Assembly: GCA_026014605.1 (NCBI GenBank)
Contig: JAOZIC010000173.1
Span: forward strand, 1 to 5,262
Direction of reading: 5' to 3'
DNA from: Candidatus Bathyarchaeota archaeon
GTDB taxonomy: Archaea; Thermoproteota; Bathyarchaeia; Bathyarchaeales; Bathyarchaeaceae
Length of the DNA: 5,262 nt
In this document: piece by piece, positions 1-4,763 of the stretch
Layout: each line of letters starts with the position of its first letter
How positions within the stretch are numbered: the first letter of the stretch is position 1
Program-made: the position numbers and the translations under genes
The notes under the pieces: generated by a model
The model's input: the letters and a program-made list of their open reading frames with translations, nothing else
Database searches by the model: none
What the model was told of the DNA's origin: nothing

Positions 1-900
1 ATGTCTGCTGTTGACGTTGCGGTGCGCGAGTTTCGTACGCTTGAACCCGAAGACCTACAGTTACTGGAGGCTATCGAGCAGCAGATGAAAAACTACGAGT
101 ATGCCCCCAAGGACGCTATCCAAAACCAGTCAAAGTTTCCGTTTTCAGAAATAGACTTCCGCCTGCCAACGTTGATAAAACGTGGTCTGGTACGCGGAAA
201 ACGCGGAAAATACGTTGGCTATGGCCTAACAACCTCTGGGCACGACACATTAGCGTTGGATGCTTTGGTAAAAGCGGATGTTATCGAAGCGTTTGGTAAA
301 TCGTTGGGCGTAGGCAAAGAATCAGACGTATACTTTGCGTTAACTCCCGACCAGACGCAGGTTGCGCTCAAGTTTCACCGTGTGGGCAGAACCAGTTTCA
401 AGAAAACTAAACTGAAACGCAACTACTCAAGCAACTACAGCTACACGCCCGACTGGCACCACCAATCCAGAATCGCAGCCAAAAAAGAGTACGCCGCATT
501 GAAGCTTTTGTTTCCTAAGGGTGTTGCTGTTCCTGAGCCGATTAAACAGACCAGACACGTTTTGGTTATGAGCATAATCGACGGTGCAGAAGTTTTTCGT
601 TTTCCTGAGTTGCCTGATGCGCAGGATGTTTTTGACGAAATACTACTTAACGTAAAAAAAGCATACCAAGAAGTCCACATGATTCACGGCGACCTCAGCC
701 CGTACAACATTATTTTGCAGCCCAACAGGCACATTTTGATAATTGATTGGCCACAAAACGTTTCCACAAAACATCCTAACGCAAAGGAGCTCTTGGAACG
801 TGACCTAACTAACGTGATAGATTTTTTCAAAAGAAAATATGGACTAAAAAAAGACCTAGAAGCCGCCGTAAACTATGTTACGGGCAAGTCCGAAAACTAA
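1..900 (+). CDS. rio2: RIO2-type atypical serine/threonine protein kinase
   Basis: RIO2 is an ATP-binding kinase/ATPase of the cytoplasm that acts in late maturation of the small ribosomal subunit. The 299-residue product has the RIO2 order: an N-terminal winged-helix domain (about residues 10-92, with NYEYAP at 31-36), then the RIO kinase domain. Visible motifs are the P-loop GVGKESDVY (103-111), catalytic lysine K124 in VALKFHR, the flexible-loop signature GRTSFKK (129-135), E163, catalytic loop HGDLSPYN (229-236) with D231 and N236, and metal-binding D249 in IIDWPQ. It aligns by memory with Archaeoglobus Rio2 (282 residues) with only a few extra N-terminal residues, so the ATG at base 1 is probably the true start, although upstream sequence is not visible. 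All catalytic residues are present. It ends 42 bases before the stop of the convergent Sm-like gene. Confidence 0.96.
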   Translation: MSAVDVAVREFRTLEPEDLQLLEAIEQQMKNYEYAPKDAIQNQSKFPFSEIDFRLPTLIKRGLVRGKRGKYVGYGLTTSGHDTLALDALVKADVIEAFGKSLGVGKESDVYFALTPDQTQVALKFHRVGRTSFKKTKLKRNYSSNYSYTPDWHHQSRIAAKKEYAALKLLFPKGVAVPEPIKQTRHVLVMSIIDGAEVFRFPELPDAQDVFDEILLNVKKAYQEVHMIHGDLSPYNIILQPNRHILIIDWPQNVSTKHPNAKELLERDLTNVIDFFKRKYGLKKDLEAAVNYVTGKSEN

Positions 901-942
901 GTTGTCTGCACAAAACCTATGCATTAACAAGAAAACGTTTGT

Positions 943-1182
943 TTACTCGCGGGGCACATCTGTGCAGATGTATAAAATGTTGTTTCCTCTTAGAAGTATG
1001 CTTCCGTAGTTAGCGGTTAGTTTCTCGTTTACACGTTCGGTTGCCTTATCCAACAACAGGTTCATGTGGCTGTCACAGCGAACCATGGTTCCTCTGTATT
1101 CAACTCCATTTTTCAGAACAATCGCCACGTAGCTGTTTAGTTGTTTAGTCAACGCGTTCAACGGTTTTCTACTTGGTTCCAA
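943..1182 (-). CDS. Archaeal Sm-like (LSm/SmAP) RNA-binding protein
   Basis: Small Sm-fold protein expected to form a heptameric or hexameric ring that binds U-rich RNA. The Sm1 motif is seen as VAIVLKNGVEYRGTM followed by CDSHMNLLL, where the D-x-H-M-N is the RNA-contacting loop. The Sm2 motif is YGSILLRGNNILYI, with the characteristic RG. I choose the TTG at 1182-1180 (79 residues, MEPSRKPL...). A GGTGAT ribosome binding site lies three bases before it (1191-1186), which fits the archaeal 16S tail, and a TATA box at 1220-1227 predicts a transcript start near 1198. A longer reading from TTG at 1200 (85 residues) would begin at or before that transcript start. The usual archaeal length is about 75-80. 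Family certain; which Sm paralogue it is cannot be told. The L37e ribosomal protein gene, often found just after Sm genes, is not here. Confidence 0.93.
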   Translation of the reverse strand: MEPSRKPLNALTKQLNSYVAIVLKNGVEYRGTMVRCDSHMNLLLDKATERVNEKLTANYGSILLRGNNILYICTDVPRE

Positions 1183-1219
1183 TGTATCACCAGCAAACAA
1201 CTACTAACGCAGACTACCG

Positions 1220-1227
1220 TTTATAAA
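1220..1227 (-). promoter_or_regulatory. TATA box of the Sm-like gene
   Basis: On the minus strand the bases read TTTATAAA. The box centre lies about 26 bases before position 1198, which gives a 5' leader of about 16 bases carrying the GGTGAT site. Its position just beyond the U-tract of the preceding terminator is what a separate transcription unit would need. Inferred from sequence only. Confidence 0.6.
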
Positions 1228-1235
1228 AGTTATGA

Positions 1236-1272
1236 GCAAAAATTAAAAAGAAGCACATCCGCTTTGATGTGC
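1236..1272 (-). terminator. Hairpin plus U-tract terminator of the nucleotidyltransferase gene
   Basis: Read on the minus strand, three bases after the TAA stop at 1276 comes GCACATC (1272-1266), a six-base loop, then GATGTGC (1259-1253): a perfect 7-bp stem. It is followed directly by a U-rich run, TTCTTTTTAATTTTT. This is the form of an intrinsic terminator. In archaea the U-tract alone usually drives termination, so the hairpin is an addition. The run ends about 10 bases before the TATA box of the next gene. Confidence 0.72.
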
Positions 1273-1275
1273 AGT

Positions 1276-2028
1276 TTACTCCAAAATATCTTTGAAGGTT
1301 TCTTTAACCACTTGCGGGTCCAGTTTCTCAAGGGCTTCTGTGCTCAGAACGTCGTACCAAAACGCGTTCGTAACATAACCATAAACTGGTTTTTCTTCCT
1401 TTAGCAGGTGAGGCAAAACTTCGCCCATGAAATCTAACTCAGGCTTGTCTCCTTTGAGTTGCTTCATCAATTCTAACATTTCACCCTTCAACACAGAAAT
1501 ACCTATACTGACCGGTTTTTTCAGGGTCGGCTTTTCCTCAAAACCAAGAATCTTTGAATCACTGTCCAAGTTTGCTACCCCAACACGTACCTTAAAGCCC
1601 GAAGCCAACGCAACTGTACTCCACGCCTTGTTGTTTTCGTGTTTGTTGAGCAAATCTGTCAAATCCATATTTGTTATGATGTCGCCGTAATACACCAGCA
1701 AAGTGTCGTCACTGCTAACTGCGCCGTTGTTGTATGCAGTCAAAACAGCTCCACCAGTTCCCTTCGAGTTAACGTCGTCTTCCACGTATGTGATGTTCAC
1801 GCCAAAACGGGAGCCGTCTTCAAAGTAGTTTTTGATTTGCTCAGATTTGTAGTTGACCAAAAACACCAACTCTTTGATTCCGTGATGCTTAAACAACCGA
1901 ACAACGTACTCAAGAAGTGGTTTTTGTTCAGTTCCCACAGGAACCATTGTTTTTTGGATGTAATACGTAAGCGGTCGAAGTCGTGTGCCTTTTCCGCCAC
2001 AAAGAACGATACCTTTTACTGTTTCCAC
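1276..2028 (-). CDS. Sugar-1-phosphate nucleotidyltransferase (NTP-transferase family)
   Basis: Cytosolic enzyme that should join a sugar 1-phosphate and an NTP to give an NDP-sugar and pyrophosphate, for glycan or cell-surface sugar synthesis. The 250-residue product is one nucleotidyltransferase domain. Visible are the signature GGKGTRLRPLT (11-21), the conserved lysine K26 in YYIQKTMVPVG, KPLLEYVV (36-43), GTGGA (90-94), metal-binding D116 in YYGD, EEKP (164-167) and WYD (224-226). The Q before K26 replaces the more common proline, a form I recall from archaeal members. There is no C-terminal left-handed beta-helix, so it is not a GlmU-like fusion. The sugar and nucleotide cannot be read from sequence; mannose or glucose are possible. 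The start is GTG at 2028-2026, directly after an in-frame TAA; the next Met (28) would cut the signature. A weak GGTAGGG lies upstream. Confidence 0.93.
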   Translation of the reverse strand: METVKGIVLCGGKGTRLRPLTYYIQKTMVPVGTEQKPLLEYVVRLFKHHGIKELVFLVNYKSEQIKNYFEDGSRFGVNITYVEDDVNSKGTGGAVLTAYNNGAVSSDDTLLVYYGDIITNMDLTDLLNKHENNKAWSTVALASGFKVRVGVANLDSDSKILGFEEKPTLKKPVSIGISVLKGEMLELMKQLKGDKPELDFMGEVLPHLLKEEKPVYGYVTNAFWYDVLSTEALEKLDPQVVKETFKDILE

Positions 2029-2042
2029 TTAAAAGCCCTACC

Positions 2043-2076
2043 AAAATATGAAAGAAAAAGAAAGAGAATAAAAATC
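2043..2076 (-). terminator. Pyrimidine/U-rich tract after the small membrane protein gene
   Basis: On the minus strand, starting 13 bases after the stop at 2089, lies a run of almost pure T and C with several T4-T5 blocks (ATTTTTATTCTCTTTC then TTTTTCTTTC). U-rich tracts are the usual archaeal termination signal. The TTTTTATTC at 2075-2067 could also serve as a weak TATA element for the nucleotidyltransferase gene, about 40 bases before its GTG. Both roles are inferences. Confidence 0.45.
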
Positions 2077-2088
2077 TTTGTTCTCTTG

Positions 2089-2361
2089 TTATGCTGTTTC
2101 GGATTCGATCTCTTCGATTGGTCGAGGAGGTGGAGTAGTTCCCATTGTCCAGCCAATCCATGCTCCTATCGCCAGAACTGCGACAAAAGCGATCAGCACA
2201 GGGACTGCAATCAACCAGAATTGTACGTCAGCTGTTGCGCCTAGGTCAAGAATTGGTTTAACTACTTGTTCATAACCAAAGAGCGTGACAATGTATCCGA
2301 TGATTACTACTGCACAGACCAAAAAGATTACCCATCCGATTACTTGATCTTTGCTTACCAT
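2089..2361 (-). CDS. Small two-helix membrane protein of unknown function
   Basis: I do not recognise the family. The 90-residue product has two clear membrane spans, at about residues 8-30 (IGWVIFLVCAVVIIGYIVT) and 47-73 (ending AIGAWIGWTMG). They are joined by a polar loop of about 16 residues (EQVVKPILDLGATADV). A short proline-rich, acidic tail follows (TTPPPRPIEEIESETA). There is no enzyme motif and no cleavable signal peptide, and the first span is probably a signal anchor. The ATG at 2361 is well supported by GGTGA seven bases upstream and a TATA box at 2403-2411. The hairpin shape with a tail suggests a small subunit or accessory membrane protein, but no partner is nearby. It lies 62 bases downstream of the S-adenosylhomocysteinase gene in the same direction. 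The promoter argues for at least partly separate transcription. Confidence 0.82.
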   Translation of the reverse strand: MVSKDQVIGWVIFLVCAVVIIGYIVTLFGYEQVVKPILDLGATADVQFWLIAVPVLIAFVAVLAIGAWIGWTMGTTPPPRPIEEIESETA

Positions 2362-2402
2362 TTATTATTCACCACGATGTAGCCAACTCTATCTATAACC
2401 AC

Positions 2403-2411
2403 ATTATAAGC
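2403..2411 (-). promoter_or_regulatory. TATA box of the small membrane protein gene
   Basis: The minus strand reads GCTTATAAT. A start about 26 bases on (near 2380) leaves a leader of about 18 bases that includes the GGTGA site at 2373-2369 before the ATG at 2361. This spacing is normal for archaeal promoters. Confidence 0.5.
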
Positions 2412-2423
2412 TTTATTGTTAAA

Positions 2424-3680
2424 TCAGATAGTTCCTTCATCCCAAGTGGCCAAATATTTTATCTGTTTTTCAGTTAACTCATCAATTTTTACATTAATCG
2501 CAGTCAACTTCAGGCCTGCTACAAGCTCGTCTATCTCTTTAGGAACACGGTAAACCTTCTTTTCTAGACCCTTGTTCTTCACCAGATACTCCGCATTAAG
2601 AGCCTGATTAGCAAAAGACATATCCATAACCTCTGAAGGGTGACCTTCCGCAGCGGCAAGATTAACTAAACGTCCTTCTGCAAGCAGGTGAATCTTACGT
2701 CCGTCCGCAAGTGTGTATTCTTCAAGGTTTGGTCGCAGTGTTCGTTTGGCTGTTGAGAGTTTTTCTAGGTCTGGTATGTCGATTTCTACGTTGAAGTGTC
2801 CGCTGTTTGCGATTATTGCGCCGTCTTTCATTTTTTGCATGTGTTCTTTTCTGATGACACTGGTGTTTCCTGTGAGTGTTACAAAAACGTCTCCGAGTTC
2901 TGCTGCTTCGTCCATTGGCATTACAAGGAAGCCGTCCATTACTGCTTCTAAGGCTTTGGTTGGGTCAACTTCGGTTACTATTACTTTGGCGCCCATGCCT
3001 TTGGCTCGCATGGCTAGTCCTCGTCCACACCACCCGTAGCCTGCAACAACGAAATATTTTCCTGCAAGCAACACACTTGTGGCACGTAGTATGCCGTCGA
3101 TGGTGCTTTGCCCTGTGCCGTATCTGTTGTCAAACAGGTACTTGGTGTATGCGTCGTTCACGGCGATGATTGGATATTTGAGTGCGCCGTCTTGTTCCAT
3201 TGCTCGTAGGCGGATTACTCCTGTGGTGGTTTCTTCTGTTCCGCCAATCACGTTGCCGATGAGTTCGGTTCTTTCCTTGTGGAGAACGCCAACTACGTCG
3301 GCGCCGTCGTCCATTGTAACTTGGGGCTTGTAGTCCAGAACCGTGTTTATGCACCAGAAGTATTCGTCGGTTTTTTGTTCGCGCCATGCATAAACGTGAA
3401 TTCCTTTAGTTGCAAGGTAAGCCGCTACCTCGTCCTGTGTGGACAGTGGGTTTGAGCCACAAAGTGCAACGGTTGCGCCGCCTGCTTTGAGGGTTTCTGC
3501 AAGAACGGCTGTTTCTTTGGTAACGTGAAGGCATGCGCCTACGGTGATGCCTGCGAGTGGTTTTTCTTTTTCAAACCTTTCGCGGATTTGGGCTAACACT
3601 GGCATGTGTTTTGCTGCCCATTCAACAAGTAATGCTCCTTGAGAAGCCAAGTTTATGTCTTTAACTTTATAGTCTGCCAT
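2424..3680 (-). CDS. ahcY: S-adenosylhomocysteinase (adenosylhomocysteine hydrolase)
   Basis: Cytosolic NAD-dependent enzyme that splits S-adenosylhomocysteine to adenosine and homocysteine, removing the inhibitor made by methyltransferases. The 418-residue product is full length for the archaeal type. Visible are H52 in ACLHVTKET, D125 in MDDGAD, E150 in TEETTTG, K180/D184/N185 in TKYLFDNRYG, and the NAD-binding Rossmann loop GYGWCGRG (214-221) with ribose-binding E237. LTGNT (269-273) and NSGHFNVEI (292-300) follow. The position matching human Cys195 is T189 (YGTGQS), and the C-terminal Lys/Tyr tail of the eukaryotic enzyme is missing; both are usual in archaea. The ATG at 3680 has a good AGGAAGGA site just upstream. 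Odd point: codons from about 2712 to 3370 end in A or C almost throughout, but the last 100 codons do not (see findings). All active-site residues are intact, so it should work. Confidence 0.97.
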   Translation of the reverse strand: MADYKVKDINLASQGALLVEWAAKHMPVLAQIRERFEKEKPLAGITVGACLHVTKETAVLAETLKAGGATVALCGSNPLSTQDEVAAYLATKGIHVYAWREQKTDEYFWCINTVLDYKPQVTMDDGADVVGVLHKERTELIGNVIGGTEETTTGVIRLRAMEQDGALKYPIIAVNDAYTKYLFDNRYGTGQSTIDGILRATSVLLAGKYFVVAGYGWCGRGLAMRAKGMGAKVIVTEVDPTKALEAVMDGFLVMPMDEAAELGDVFVTLTGNTSVIRKEHMQKMKDGAIIANSGHFNVEIDIPDLEKLSTAKRTLRPNLEEYTLADGRKIHLLAEGRLVNLAAAEGHPSEVMDMSFANQALNAEYLVKNKGLEKKVYRVPKEIDELVAGLKLTAINVKIDELTEKQIKYLATWDEGTI

Positions 3681-3750
3681 GAGTAGTTCCTTCCTTGTTC
3701 TCCCTACATTTTCGTTCAGTGTTATTTGGCAGTTACGGTCAAAAAAGTTT

Positions 3751-3758
3751 CAAATAAA
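3751..3758 (-). promoter_or_regulatory. Possible TATA element for the S-adenosylhomocysteinase gene
   Basis: The minus strand reads TTTATTTG in an AT-rich stretch. A transcript starting near 3728 would have a leader of about 47 bases containing the AGGAAGGA site. The match to a TATA box is weak. A T6 run at 3746-3741 on the same strand could instead end the HNH transcript. The rest of the 136-base gap 3681-3816 shows nothing else I can name. Confidence 0.3.
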
Positions 3759-3816
3759 TGTTAGCAAATAACAGCAAGCTACTCAAACTGGGTATTTTGT
3801 GGCAACCAATTATTGT

Positions 3817-4218
3817 TTAATAACTTTTGAACGTCATGGGCTTTAAGTTTCTGGAATCCGGCAACTCGTTAACTGTTTTTCCAGCTTTGTCCAACCACCT
3901 TTGAATTATGCCCCAACGGTGAACGTTTTTGTGGCATGTGTAACAATACAGTTTCATGTTTTCAACCACATCGTTTTCTGGGTTCCCGTCTGCATGATGA
4001 AAATGTCCGCCCTTAACTTTGACGTTATAGGCTAGATTGTTTTTAGATACCCGTATGGAACCGCCCAGTTTTTTGTTGCAGAAATCACAAAAAGCAACAA
4101 ACTCTGTTTTGCCTTTTCCAAAGGAACTAAGCATATTCTTTTCTAGATATTGTCTTTTTATTTCGTTATCCACCTTTGGCGGTCCCCTGTTTTTGGTTTT
4201 GAACTCTGTTTGTTTCAT
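3817..4218 (-). CDS. HNH-type zinc-binding protein, likely endonuclease
   Basis: The 133-residue product has the pattern of a zinc-bound HNH (beta-beta-alpha-metal) nuclease. It has a first Cys pair CDFC (44-47), then GGHFHHADGNPEND (70-83) with the catalytic-type His-His and D77/N79, then N87, and a second Cys pair in CYTCHKNVH (92-100) with closing histidines H96 and H100. The N-terminal 40 residues are basic and polar, which would suit DNA binding. The C-terminal part (GIIQRWLDKAG...) is a likely helix. HNH proteins cut or nick DNA in repair, restriction, homing or phage packaging. No methyltransferase, intron, intein or phage gene is seen beside it, so its role cannot be assigned. The ATG at 4218 has no clear ribosome binding site, and a TATA-like element at 4265-4273 predicts a leader of about 25 bases. 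A T6 run 70 bases after its stop may terminate it. Confidence 0.82.
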   Translation of the reverse strand: MKQTEFKTKNRGPPKVDNEIKRQYLEKNMLSSFGKGKTEFVAFCDFCNKKLGGSIRVSKNNLAYNVKVKGGHFHHADGNPENDVVENMKLYCYTCHKNVHRWGIIQRWLDKAGKTVNELPDSRNLKPMTFKSY

Positions 4219-4264
4219 CTGACTTTTGGTTGTTACGGTAAAACATGCTTTGGTGACAGATTGT

Positions 4265-4274
4265 CTTTTATACT
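4265..4274. promoter_or_regulatory. Shared TATA-like element between divergent HNH and zinc-ribbon genes
   Basis: The bases CTTTTATACT read as TTTTATA on the plus strand and GTATAAAAG on the minus strand, so one site could place the transcription machinery either way. For the minus-strand HNH gene the predicted start is near 4243, giving a leader of about 25 bases. For the plus-strand zinc-ribbon gene it is near 4296, giving a very short leader that would cut the G-rich ribosome site at 4294-4298. The HNH direction therefore fits better. Confidence 0.42.
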
Positions 4275-4306
4275 AAACGCGAGAAACAACGAAGGGGGTC
4301 AAAGTA

Positions 4307-4675
4307 TTGGTTTATTGTTCAAAATGCGGCACCAAAAACGATGACAACGCATTGTATTGTGTGAAATGCGGTACAAAACTAACAGAATCGCCCAAAACAT
4401 GGGAGAAACAAATGGAAGACGGCGCAGAAGAGTTTGGAAAACGGATGGAAGAGTGGGGCGAAAACTTTGGAAAACAGTTTGAAAACGGCGAATGCTTTGG
4501 ACTAGTACACGCTGGGTTAGCTTTTGGGCTAATAATTGGAATTCTCATCGTCGCGGTTGGAGTACTATTACTTGTCGGCATCGAGATTTGGAACTCTTTC
4601 TGGGCAATCGCGCTGATAATGTTCGGAGCCCTAATCCTTGGAGGCACAATATACTCCATAACCAGAAAACATTAG
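4307..4675 (+). CDS. Zinc-ribbon membrane protein with 11-residue amphipathic repeats
   Basis: The 122-residue product begins with a zinc ribbon, CSKC...CVKC (C4, C7, C18, C21). Residues 32-62 then form a charged helix built of three 11-residue units starting at W32, F43 and F54, sharing a K-x-[MF]-E core. Two membrane spans follow at about 67-92 and 96-118, with the short basic end TRKH. The likely topology has the ribbon and helix on the cytoplasmic side, with the helix lying on the membrane surface; this is inferred. Similar zinc-ribbon/two-span proteins are common and mostly uncharacterised in archaea. The start is TTG at 4307: the reading MVYCSKCGTKN is the typical beginning of this ribbon, and AGGGGG lies eight bases upstream. 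No enzyme motif is seen. It is divergent from the HNH gene. Confidence 0.85.
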   Translation: MVYCSKCGTKNDDNALYCVKCGTKLTESPKTWEKQMEDGAEEFGKRMEEWGENFGKQFENGECFGLVHAGLAFGLIIGILIVAVGVLLLVGIEIWNSFWAIALIMFGALILGGTIYSITRKH

Positions 4676-4678
4676 CAC

Positions 4679-4690
4679 AGGGTGCACCCT
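4679..4690. repeat. 12-bp perfect palindrome after the zinc-ribbon gene
   Basis: AGGGTGCACCCT reads the same on both strands and starts three bases after the TAG stop of the zinc-ribbon gene, in the 88-base convergent gap. It has no loop and no T-run after it, so it is not a classical terminator. It may be a protein-binding site or chance. Confidence 0.4.
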
Positions 4691-4763
4691 TAAACGCTGG
4701 GAACAAAACAGAAACTTCCATTTTGCACAAAAATACTAACGTGACAAAACGGTCTGTGTGCGG

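Noticed and set aside
1183..1200. Upstream TTG start of the Sm-like gene
   Set aside because: It falls at or before the predicted transcript start and has no ribosome binding site; the TTG at 1182 has both signals.
1639..2244. 201-residue open frame on the plus strand
   Set aside because: It lies wholly antisense to the nucleotidyltransferase and small membrane protein genes, crosses the gap between them, and has a Cys-rich low-complexity composition with no family features.
2713..3387. Several overlapping open frames of 84-108 residues in other frames
   Set aside because: All lie inside the S-adenosylhomocysteinase gene, exactly where its codons end in A or C. That bias removes stops from other frames, and the products are repetitive Leu/Arg/Ser-rich or His-rich strings.
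3681..3727. Possible riboswitch for S-adenosylhomocysteine in the leader of ahcY
   Set aside because: The leader is short, with no pseudoknot or paired stems that I can find, and such riboswitches are known from bacteria.
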